In this document: piece after piece, positions 10,665 through 23,500 of the stretch
Position numbering within the stretch: the first letter of the stretch is position 1
Layout of the letters: each line of letters starts with the position of its first letter
Program-made: the position numbers and the translations under genes
Origin: Ciona savignyi
Lineage: Eukaryota > Chordata > Ascidiacea > Phlebobranchia > Cionidae
Length of the DNA: 64,000 nucleotides
Reading direction: 5' to 3'
Assembly: GCA_000149265.1 (NCBI GenBank)
Contig: CH003337.1
Coordinates: 63,828-127,827, forward strand
The notes under the pieces: model-generated
What the model saw: the letters and a program-made list of their open reading frames with translations, nothing else
The model's database searches: none
Told to the model about the DNA's origin: nothing

Positions 10665-13600
10665 ATGCACAGAAGCGTGTTTCATCTACTTCTGGTAAGT
10701 CACAATAATCCGTGTTAAATCTTTTATAGTTGTAAAATAAAAACGATGTTTAGTAAGATATTTCATATGTGTTCCAATTTATTCGCTGGTGTCCTATAAT
10801 TGGTTGATGTGTTAATTCCACTTTTTTTAATGGGCTACAGCTATATTTATTATTTGCAAAGGTTTAATAACTTGTGCAGCAATCCCAAAAATGTTTAAAA
10901 ATCAAACTTGGAACGATGGTGTTTATTTATATAGATTACATTACCAGATTTTTTTTTATAAAATTAAAATATTCCTCACAGATGGTGATCCTATCAAGCC
11001 AATATTCTTTCCAAACTCAGCTTGATCATAGCGTTCTAGATGAAGGTAAGCCGATTTTTAATGAGTGGGTCTTGTGAAAGTGCTTTAAAGTTTAGTTTTC
11101 TTTAGTTTTTTGCATTTACTCCCGTGTGTTTTTTTATTTTTATTTAGCAGCTAATAAAACAAATTACAGCACAGAAAAGAGAAAAGACGACAAAATAAAC
11201 AGAATTTAAAACACGTCGCATAAATGACTCAATGGGAAAGGACTTTTCAGTAGTCCCAGAATTTTGCATATATTCAAATGCCATAATATCAATAAAACAA
11301 TATATGTCTATGTTTAACCCTGGAATTCTATTTAGCTCCAGAATATCGTTGTCATACAGGCACAGCTGAAAAAATACCCCGTGTTCACTGCAGCGTTACT
11401 GGATCTTGCAAAGCTGCAAATATGATTAAAACAGTTGTACTGTCGGACTTTCTCCCAATAATTCAACGGGATTAAATAATGACCCCAAAAAGCTAACCCA
11501 ATGACACCGCTAGCTAGTCAACGGCTGGTTTTGATCAAACAACTTTGCTGTTGACGCATATTAACATGTCTCTTTAAGAAAAGAATACTGTACTCTATAA
11601 CCATTTTTGCAATATCATTGAAAAAATTATATTTCGCTCATCGCTATCCCTTGTGTCGACAAATTTGGCCATCAAGTTATACATGTTGTATACAGTGTGT
11701 TGCGGACCAAACTAGCGTACTGAAATATATATTAATATTACGACTTCTAAAATTAAACTGTAAGATTTGTTTTGTAGAATCGCTGTAGGATATTATCCTA
11801 TCCTACTAGGATAGAAAACAATCGTGTCTATCCGGGTAAATGGGGTAAACTTAAAGTAATCACATGGCAAATCATTAGATTATATCGCGCCAATCGCAGG
11901 TTTAACGAAACTATAAAAGTGTGTTGTATATACCATTGACAAGTTTCTTTAGTTTTTATAAGACTTTCAGAACAAGCAGTTTTGTGACGGAACCCTTCGG
12001 CTGAAATGCTACGTACTAACCAACAATGCTAGTCGGTAGAAAATTTGTAATCTTTAACTTGAAAATGTACCAAGTTAAGCTTGTCTGGGCGATGTGTAAA
12101 CTGATATAACAAAGCGTAAACATAAACAACAAATTGTGTTTTTATGAGGAAAAAATGTTAAGTTGTGTTTTTATGAGGAAAAATGTTACTTTTAACTAAA
12201 TCTTTATTCGTTATTCTACATTTATTGCATAAGACCAAGAGAGGTGATGGACTGCGACATCATTTCCTTTCATTTTTAACACCTATTAATTAGGCATTCG
12301 TGATTTATCGGTGCAACAATTACTTCTAATAATTAAGTAAATCTAAAACGTCATTTAATGTGTTCTTTGAAGTCATTTCGCGTGTCCTCTTTACTTTGTG
12401 AGATAACAAAAGACCCTTTTTTGTTTTCAAACTAAAACCACTTAATCTTGTTCTGGATCCTCTCCAAAATTACAAACATCTTGAAAGTGTTTTCTTCTAT
12501 CAAAAAAGTTTTCTGGTATTTTGTTATTAGACTGCAATCGGTAGGCTTTACTTGCCATGTTGTAATTTGATTGGTGTGTAAGACACTTTCTGCTTGTGTA
12601 AATTAAATACGAAGAACTGCTCGATGACATTTCCAGACCTTTTATTTGCTGAAGTGTAAACATAAAGCTGTTGCTGAAGTATTAACATTATTAAATACCA
12701 ATATTTATTTTAAACTTTGGTCACACAGCTACATAAAGTATTTGCTGCAGAGAACTTTAAACTTTGAAAAATTTGAATTTGGCAAGATATTTCCCATTAC
12801 GTCATGAATTTTAAAGGGTTTGCAATTCGCCAAAATACTGTGACACAGTCTTAACCACGACCATAAATATTTGTTTTAAGATTAATGATTTTTTTTTCAG
12901 TTTTGCAAAACTTTGTCCGGGTCCAAGGCATGAAAATGGGTAAGTCTTGTAAAGAAAAGATGTGTTTTTTACTAGCTGGGAGGGATAGTTGTTAAGACCG
13001 TTTTTTTTTATGTAAGTCTGTATATGTATCGGTCGTGTTAACCAAACGGCCACACGACCGTACAAAGAACTTTTTTTTTATTATTATGACCGTTTTTTTA
13101 TATTGTTGGTGTATGTATCGGTCGCATTAACCATTCGGCCACACGATCGTACCGTACAAAGAACTTATTGCATGCATTACATGTCCGTTAGTAGTAAGAC
13201 ATCTTGCTGTGGAACTTATTTTAAGATGTAATACAAGATTAACTACTTTCCCCAGACGAATACAACTACTGGTACGCTCCTTTATCATTCGTCGATTGCT
13301 TCAATAACTGCGTTACGGAGACCAGAATGTTTTGCCGAAGCTTCAGCTACAGTCCAGAGCCGCAAGCTTGCTCAACGTATGAGAAAGCGCGAGACACAGC
13401 GCCGTCTTATTATTATAACACTCCCGGGACCTTGGCTGATGACCCATACGCTGACGTGGAGTGGAATTATTTTGAACGAAAGTCAGAAAAATATAAAGCC
13501 ATGGAACAACAGGTATTATAAACTCATAGAAAGAACACAATCAAATTCTATTCACCGCGGTTATTATTTTGGTATCCGAATAAACAATTGTGTAAAATAT

Positions 13601-14508
13601 AATAATAAGGCTACTTTAAATAACAATATAACCTAAAGGTACATATTTACCCTAATATTTACCATCTATTTTTTTAAAAAGCTGAAATAATTACCGACAA
13701 CATTAATATATTGTATATGACAATTTAATTCAGCCCCCTTCATTCTATTGTTTAACTATTAAGTACCAACATATGCACATAAGAAAGGAGTAACTTGAAA
13801 TTCAAAAAAATATTAATAACATTTTTATAACTTAAAATTCAAGCAGGCACCGATAAAACCCGAAGGTTAACAATTCTTTGCGCCTTCTGTGATAGGTGGC
13901 TCGCCTTCGAAATCTAACAGAGATCAGCATTGATGACGCAAACAATGTGTTGACGTCACTAGCCGATATGGTGCAACCAACGAATCGCAGCGAATCTGAT
14001 GATGATGGCGAGACAATGGCCATTCTTCCAAGCGAACTGGAAATAGCGGGCGAATCACTGCAGGTGAGTTGGTTGGAATCCTTAACCCTGTGTATGTTTT
14101 AGTCATTTTTGATGTTTTATTGTTTATGTTTTAGTCATTCATGTTGTTTTATAATTTCACATTAATCCACTGAGTTCGGGCGATGTCCGCTAATTAATTG
14201 GCTTACCCAAGGACACAATCGAATAAACCAACGCATGGTTTGGATTCTACAAAACAAACGCACTTACTAATAGGCTGTTAAGTTACTCCATTTTATACTG
14301 TATTTTTAAACTGTGTGAATTGATCAGGCAAATCGCTTGACCACGTGACTAGCCCTGCCAAACCTTTTTTATTCAGCTCGTCGTTGACCTCAATCCGGTT
14401 TCAAAGGGGTCGCTAGATGGCGTGAAAGAGTTCACGAAAGTTGTGGCGAACGTCAGTAGCTCGATGATAGACAGTAGATACGTATCAGCATGGAGTATTA
14501 CACAAAAG
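10665..14508 (+). CDS. Adhesion GPCR: N-terminal ectodomain exons
   Basis: The first two exons give a signal peptide ([19 protein letters not shown]). Exon 11336 carries three cysteines (YRCH, VHCS, GSCK). Exon 13256-13512 reads like a PAN/apple module: [16 protein letters not shown], then [19 protein letters not shown] and a Tyr-rich end. Exons 13896-14063 and 14377-14508 ([38 protein letters not shown]) have the amphipathic helices expected of the GAIN helical subdomain. All later junctions in this block are phase 0. Confidence 0.75.
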
Positions 14509-17500
14509 GTGATTGTATAGTAACCATATATCGCATGCATTTCAAACCCGATGTGGTTAAAGAGTAGCGACCCTTTTTTACTTACCTTCCTGGGCCCTGT
14601 TTGCTTTCGATCCGCCGTGTTCCAGGTAAAAACTAATCATAAACGCCATTTTGCGTTTTGCAATCAATGCTTAAACAAAATGTTTGTTTAAGTATTGACA
14701 TTTGGCAAAAGATACATTACGTAATCACTGGAACATGATGCAATGGCAGTCAATATTCGGTTGTTTCGTGACGTAATTACCGGAGGAAATGACGTAATGG
14801 TCGAAACGAGGTACAATCAGTATACAGGTGTTTCTGTCATCGTATAACGTAGCGACAACACAGTAAAACAATGAGATTTTTTCGGACGTGTAAACATATT
14901 TTATGTTTGTTTATCTCTTTGCAAATGAAAAAAAACTTAAGCGTACTAACAAAACGCATAATATTTCAATTACCCAAGCACACCCTTACCGGCGTTTAAA
15001 ACATTTGTAATTACCCGCAAACATACCAGAGCCGACTTTCAAAACAATTGCAACATTTCTACATTACATTTAATCCAACAAACCGCAATCAGACGAAGTC
15101 CACTAAGTGTATTGCGCAAATACTAGGTCGATAAGCAAGAAACCGCCTCTGATCCCACTACCATTCAGTAGCCGGTTCAACGCGCTACGCGCTAAAAGAA
15201 TACGCTAAACGACTGGCATACAATCAGTTTCAACTCAGCATGTCAGAAAAACAAAGCTTTATTTCATCAACACTGTTAACTGAAGGCTACAAACGCGTTA
15301 TAAGAATTGTACAAATATCCGACATTCACACATCCCACGACCAATATCGTCCCATTTTGCAAGAATAGAAAAGGGGAAACAAGTATGGTGAAATAACGGT
15401 TAGTAAAATACAGATCTTGCTATAAAACATCGGTATATCTGAATAAAATGCGGATTATAGAAATAATGTACTTAATACCAAAATTAACGAAGGGGAAACT
15501 ACATCTGAACTTCAGATTTTGTGAAAGATACTAGGGACTTGGTCTCTCTGTAATCTTAACTCTGAACGGGTCCGGCGAGATAGATATCCCTCCAGTAGTG
15601 TTCCATGGAAAGGCAGGTTCTACCCCGTCTACTGCCTGCCCGATGTAGGCTCGTCGCACTAGAGTGGTAACGAAGACAAAAATCTCGTGTCTCGATAACT
15701 CGGCGCCGGGACAACGCCTCTTGCCCGCCCCCCAAGACAGTAGTTTATGCACTGCTTCGCTACGGAGTTTGCTCCCATCCTCTTCAAGGAAATGACCGGG
15801 GTCGAATTCGTCGGGATTTTTCCAAATTTTAGGATCTTTATGCGCCTGTATTGTGTAATGTTTCTTTGTTAAAATATACATTTTCACAAGTAAGCATCAA
15901 TTTTTAGAAAGTAAATAGGATAAGCGCTAAAAACTAAAAATTTATGATCATAACACTAGCCAACAAAAAATTTAGAACGATTTATTTATCATTCTGACAG
16001 CGAAGAAACTCAATTAGTGCGCGTTATACAGTCTATTAATAAACCGATTTCTATACAAAAAATCGTCTTATTGACGAGTCCTATCATAGGTACGAAACTT
16101 AAAAAAACAGCCGTAAGCTTAAAGATTCAAAACCAGTCGGTTACTAATCGTGTTTTACGTTCGGCAAGGTTGCTAGACCCATTAAATGGACAATACCTGA
16201 AGTGGTGTATCATCAAATGCATTAGCTTCGGTAACCTTATAAACAAGCATGTAGTAATAAGGCTAATGTTGGTGAAGATCATAAACACGATATCGATGAT
16301 AGTAAAAATAATTAAAAATGCAAGTAGATACTTTTAAGGTTTCCGATTGCTTACCTGTCCAGCATTAAAAATAACAACGACGCCAGCAGGAATACGCACA
16401 CCATTAAGCGTCACTTCTTTGGTTGTGTAATGTGGTAATAATATGGGGGCAAGAGAAGTGTGGCGTAAGACCTCATATATCCACGCTTGTACATACGGGC
16501 ATTCGTCACCGTGATGACGTAATGTAATTTGACCCTTTGGCGCCACCACTCGACTAACTTCATCGCGGATCTGTTATGAAGAAAGATAGAAGGATTCAGT
16601 TTCATATTTAATCTTTAAAATAAGAAATTTAAATATCTCAATACTTTAAACTAAAAGGTGAAACCACAAAACATTTAAAGATTGCACAGTGTTCCCAAAA
16701 AACAGAGAAATAAAAGTAATTAATAATTATAGAATCTAGACTGATTCAAACGCGAGAAAAAAGCAAAACAATTTTTTTGTACCCTATTGATTGAAAAAAA
16801 TAATATTAAATGTAAGCCTGATGAAATAGTTATCTCTTTATTATAATCATCATTATGATTACTCAAAAAAATATTCTATAAGTTTTTTTTAAATTAAATA
16901 AATAAAACATATTTTCTCCAATATGACCACTTAATTCCGAATGCGTGGATTAAAAACATAATTTTTCCTATTTCATTTTTTTCTGAAAGGTACATACATT
17001 TTTACTTCTGAAACCCTAAATATGTCTCTCGATATGCGACTTCGGATACATGCATATTTGCTTCTTATAGAGTATGTTTAAAATCTAACCACGAAAAAAT
17101 TATTTTATCTCAGCTGTTAATAATAAATCGAAACATCTACCTTTTGTTGGTATTGCGGGAAGGCCGCCATGTAGAATAAAGACCACAAAACCACTTTATG
17201 TGTTGTGTCATATCCAGCCCCGAATATATCAGAAGCCGCAGAGGCAATTCTGCGTTGTAGATCTCTTTTTGATGAAGTCTGTATATTTCCGTTCATTTCC
17301 GGCGGAATTTGATGAGAAAATCCGTTTGTATGGATTCCGTTTCCGTTTATCTGGTGACTGGCGACTCCGTTTACCTTTGCACTTGAAGCATCGTTGTATA
17401 TCGCGTCGCAGTCGTTACTATCCGGCAAGTGACTCTGATACCACAGACAATCCGCAATGTCTCTTATGTTGCTTGGGTTATAGGTCTTCCAGTGCTCCTT

Positions 17501-20500
17501 CAAATTGGGGAACACAAAATCCCAAAAAACATCCATGTGTGCTTTAAGATTCTAAAAGAAAGGAAAATATATTTGTAAATTTTAATTTTAGTTTATTTTT
17601 TGTCTCCACGACGAAAACATGAAGTAGGACTATTTATAAAAAAATGGAAAACGGGAAAAAACCGCCAAAAGTCAGTCGTTAGAACACGTTTAATAAAGCA
17701 ATTAATTATTAAATTTCAGTATAATTAGACGTTGCCGGTAACCCCCTCCCAAATATTAAAAATTGAAAAAATAATTAATTGTTTATAAAAAAAATACGCT
17801 ATTACACTAAGCCTCGAAAAAATCTTAGAGCCATTTCTCGCACGTTTGTGTGGTTGGCCCGATGGAAGCATGTCAAACTGTCAAATGATAGGTTGCGAGT
17901 TCAATACCCGTTGATCGATATTGTGTGATGTGTCTGGGCATTGTAGTAATAATATGGGGCGAGAGACTTAACGGACCATCCTACACCAAGATTATTTAGC
18001 TTAACAGTATTCTATTCTACACAAAAAACTGCAATGGTCCAGTATCAAGAGATAATATGACACAAATGTCTGTATTATAATATTCCTTTAAACCCATAAA
18101 ATGTGTTAAATACGTTTCACTGAGTACATTGATTTTTGTTTTGTTAATTCGGAATTACCTGGTAGGATCTCCCCAAGACTGGTACAGATTTTAGAAAAGG
18201 CCAGAAGTTAACGATTTGTGCAGATCCCATCGCACGGTCAAACGCTCGATTAATGGATACAAATTTTTGGAGTTCCGGGTCGTTCTTGCTGAATGACCGG
18301 CCGAAACAAATGTTTGAAATGACGTTGGTTGCACTGTGATGAACTATTTCGTCCGGATTCGTGATTGCGTCCTGGATGTGGAAAATATTAGTTCGGGGTT
18401 TGATTCTTAAAGTTATTCGTTCATCCCCAAAATCGTTGATGTTACTACTTAATTAGTACAAGTGATGTAAACTTATGATGAGCAAAAGCCCCTTAAAAAG
18501 AACCTAAAAAATAAACACACCCTAAAGTAAAGCAATAGGACCAAATTGACATCGAGTTTCTGTTTTTACCCCCCTTTCCTGGCAGTTTTATTTCCTTATC
18601 TGCCAGTTGTTTGGTTCAATGATTACCATTTTAAAACCTATCTTTATTTTTTTTTTGTCGACTCATAGGGTAAAAGTTATTACTAACCTTATTAACCGAT
18701 GCAAGCAATTGATCTACAAGGAGATTTGCTTGGTAGGATGCAGTGTCTTCCATCGCATTTCGTTTCTGTAAGTCCGGTCCAGCCGTGTACAGTTTGAGAG
18801 CCTTCACTGTGCATCTCTTTTGCTTTTCCCACGCCGGACTGTGATTGAAGGAAATTGGAATGTTAATAATTGGAAAAAAACGGTTGTGTAGCCGCTTAAT
18901 ATACCAATTTTGTAACGAGCTCATCATAGGTTAGCAACTTAGTTCAGTAAAAAAAACATATTAAAGAGTTGGTGTTGTATAAGGCTTAAAGTGCTTGGTT
19001 ACACAAAACAGTACCAGTCTTTAATAAGGGTAAGATTTCAAATTCAGGAGAAGCCAATAAAATAGTCACTGACTGTAGTCGTCTATTCTTCCGTTCGCGT
19101 AGTAAGGAACATTTTTGATCTATTTCTTATTTCAAATTTCAACATGTTATAATTCTGTTGGTTTAACTATGCATCCCATTATTTGTTCTTCATAACTTTG
19201 GTTCGTTTAATAAATTGTTGCCCGAATCAGTAATGACTATTAGAGCAGTTTTTCAACGCGCAACAAGATACAAATATATTACCTGTAATTGTTGAATGCC
19301 AAGCTAAGACCGTTGCTAAAGAGTTTTGATGTTTCATAAGGTGGTCGACCTGCGAACGCTACCGAGTGCTTTACCAGGGCGGTTCTAAACAGTTACAAAA
19401 ATTAATGTTATCAGTTTTTTCCAAATCACATAGCAAAAATACATTTTTGTAAAAATATCTTCTTAAGGTTTGACCTGTTTACTATCACATTACACCGAAC
19501 ATTAGTTGCATTGTTTCTGTTTTTATTTCCTTCATATTTTACCTAAAATAAAGAGACACAATCTTCAAAAACAGTCTTTTTCGTACCATATATTTAGCTT
19601 TATATTTTGTTTCCACGATGAAAACACGAAGCACATGACCTTTGATTAAAATTCGAAAAACGGGAAAAACGGGAAAAACGACAGTCCTTAAAACACGTCT
19701 TAAAAATTGTAATTTTTAATTAATTTGCAAAACAATATTGCATTTTAAGTATGTATACCAAAGTTCTTTGATACCAAGTAATTAGGCAAAAACTTCCTAA
19801 CATAAACTAATTAAAAATATTAAAAAGGAATAAACTATGAGGCCATTATACCTTATATTGTCATATCCGGTTACGACCAATGTATCGAAGCATCCCATCT
19901 TGATTCGAAATAAATCTCCGAACTCCTTCGCCCATTCCGACAGTTTTACATGCGGGGATGTTGTGAGTTGGTGAACATTGCCGATTATGGGTAATCCCCT
20001 CGGAGAAGGTAGATCCCTGAACGCAATGTCTTCGCCGGATTGTTCTAAACAGAAATCGGAAATAACTATTTCAAATTTGACAGCGATACCACTGGTGAAA
20101 TATTGACACAAATTATCAGTTCAAATATTTTTCTAAGGTATCACCAGATTACGGATATTATACTCGATTTATTATTTTCCTCGGTCTATTAATAGTCTGA
20201 TTATGTCTTAAATAATCGGTGTGCTTATCTCATCATTTCCCAGACATAGAATTGTACGACCGAATAGTTACGTGGGGTAGTACGTCATCTTTCGGCTTAT
20301 ACTGGTCACTGGATAGTCAAGTGTGTCTGGGCAATAAACTCAGCGGACATTTCCTGAACCTAATAGTTGAATAGGTTTCTACTGCAACTAAAGAAGCTGC
20401 TTAATCATGCAAAACATACGGCTATGGCTTCGGTAACCCGACGGTGGGCGCAAGGTAATCTGACGATTGCCCGTGTGATAACACTCTTTTCGATTACCAT

Positions 20501-23500
20501 TGACTAAAACAAACATATCCTGTCCGAAACGAACCTGCCCCGCCTTTTGAGCAGCGTCGCATTACGCTCCATAGCGCACATGTCAACACGGATAAAGCCA
20601 CACTTATAAAGATGTTCCAGCTTAAAAGATGTTCCAGCAACATGTCCAACATAAATCTTGAAATGATGGAACCCTAAATGTTGCTTTTTACTAACGCGCA
20701 CGCCCAACGCAATAAAAAAAATTTAAATGCCGCGTGCAACAGAAAAATGGCCTATTTAAACCTGCAAGGATATAAGTAATTTTTCGTTATTGCAAGCCGA
20801 ACTCTCAATTCCATATAGTTCATCTCTATAAATAGCAATATCGACAAATAACAAGCAAATAGAAATTCGACACCGACATTATAAAGAACTCGCCACGACT
20901 ATTTGTTTAGTAACGGCCGGGGAGGCTTTGACCTTAAAACTTCAATGAGAGAGTTCAGATAACATCAATGCAGCCCATTGTTTTTCCGCATTTCCACTAC
21001 ATGTCTATTCACGCATTTCCTTTGATGCTTGTTCAATCGAAAATTTCAAATTAATTCTAAGAAACATTTAAACACGGAAATATAATTTCCATTCATACTT
21101 ATCTATTGAAATTGGATACATTTTAAATCACCATCCATTTAAATCACTGCCTTTTAAATTACTAAATCACTTATCTGTTACTAGTACATATACATTTATG
21201 GAGAGATTTTAAAATAAATATTTATTCTGACGGGTTATGCTTAAAATCGCACCAAACTTTAAAAAAATACTGAAGATTACATCATTCCAACTGTTTGAAG
21301 CAGCCCGCCGGTAATGATACTAAATCGCGTGTATATCTGGTCACGGTGTGTGCGCCTTATTTGCAGACTATCAATTCATAAATGTTGACTTTTAACTGTG
21401 AGCGCGTGACTATCAGTGTTCCCAATGAAATTCCAAGCAGTGTTCCCAGTTGATTTTTAACACTATTACCAATATTACAAATTTCCAAGGTGCTTAAAGC
21501 CTTGTGTAGTGTTCTTAGGTGTAATTTAAACAGTATTGACAGATTAATCTACTTGACTATTTGATGTAACTCTGGCACAAAAATGATTTTATTTTACACC
21601 TTGAAATGTTACAACAGCTGTGAAACAATCGTGTTTCGAGACGCAGCTAATTCTACTTTGCCGAAGCACTTTATGCAGCTGATGTATTCGGCGATGCTCT
21701 ATCACACTGCGGCGAACGGTCATGCATTGCAGAATATTTGCACGCCCGTGAAGTATGTATAAATCAGTATAAAAAACAGTCTTGCTGCCAAACCGATTCA
21801 AAGCCTAGTTCTTCAATTCGAAAACTAGCTAGTTAAAAACAATGTTATAGCTAGTTAAAGTTGTAGGGTTAACCTAAAATACTTTTCTGTACTTGGTTAA
21901 TTTATGGCAAGTTTTCCTGTTTATATTACCTTATGGAAAACTTAAAAAAGCAATTAAAGTGCTAATTTGCTTAGTCGTCTGTTTTCCTGCCAATCCTAAA
22001 CCACCTCGATAAAGCAAATGAGTAGAATTTTACAAATCACCCCCTTTCCGATTAGCTCTATTTATAGCGGCCTTGAAATAATAGGAACAATGTTCTGAAA
22101 ATAGACTTGGGTCAATAATATAAGAGTTGAAAACATCCGGACCGGAAAAAATTGGGATTAGCAATAAAATCCTAGAATTCGTCAATTGTTCTTTGATAGA
22201 AATTAAATAAATGCACTTTAGTAGCGATATTTTAAATTTAATCTTGATTAAAAATGTAAGCAAACTGTCACGATTGCAACACATTTGGCTTCGGCTGTTT
22301 AAAATAAGATAACACGATAACTTAAGATGTTTAAAATAAGATAACACGGTTTATTGGGGCAAAAGTTAAAAACTTAAAAGTCCAAAGGTTGGTTTATCTT
22401 GGTAAGCTCAAGAGCTCGTTCAAACCTAAATATTTTGGTCAAAACACTAATCTATACAAAGGGTGCACAACAAACACTAATTGGGTGGTAATCAACTTAA
22501 CGCTAATATGAACTGAATGGCTGCTATATTAGGAAGCAATATAATTCAATGTCTAGGCTTAAGAACCATTGACCTCTAGTAATTGCAATTTTATATTATA
22601 AAGAGAAATCCAATTTTGTATTGATCAAATAACAATTGCACCAAAGTAAAAGGGTAAACAAAGCAACCATGCATACTAACCTAATTTAAAATTACACATT
22701 TTCGAATAAAGATGTTCTAAATTAACAGCTGATAGTCGGTATTTGCTTTTATTAAAAATCCTAGATTACATTATTTTAAGAGCAATAATAAAGCTTGGAA
22801 TATCGCCTAGAAAAAAGGAGACTTAAAACTATAAAATAAATATAAAACCAGATGTACTTAAGAACTTCGACTAGTCGATTTTTTTGTAATTTAAAATTTA
22901 ACTCATAGTCTATAGACATAACAATTTCGTTGGTAATTGCTCTGATAGGCAATACTAGTTGCTATCAACCTTGTTTTAAATTGCCGATCGTCGCAAATTG
23001 GTAAAAATGCATTGCGGGCTAGAAAAATAAAACGTTATATTTATTAAAAGTTACCGACACACCTGATTCTATAACGCGTTTCTTATCCTTACGGGATTAT
23101 TGTCATATTTCGATATTAGCTTTTAATTTTCGTTAAGAATATACCCACTTGTTTGGTTACCTTTCGCTTTGTAGTTGAAGCATACAAATTAACACATTGT
23201 TTCTGCGGCCGGCACAAAAATTAACACAGAAAGTACTAGACCTAGAACCGACAGTTTAAAAAGACTAATCATACAATACGAACTACAAACTGTCCAATGG
23301 TTTTCTTTTTCATATTACCTTGATGTTTCTGCATCTCATGCGTTGCAGAATGAACTCAATAACTCACCACATCAGCATATGTACGTGTTAAACAGAACAC
23401 ACATTTTACAACGCCATGAATATTTGAAATTCTTTGCCTTTAATGTCGCGGTCCGTCTGTTTCTTAATATGCGTAGTCTAGTTTGTCTTCGCGGTTTATT

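Noticed and set aside
13848..13866. A 19-nt exon-like piece between receptor exons
   Set aside because: It would shift the frame entering exon 13896, and direct splicing 13512 to 13896 is phase-perfect.
20504..20707. Minus-strand open frame as the missing P450 first exon
   Set aside because: It has no hydrophobic membrane anchor and no donor in the required phase.
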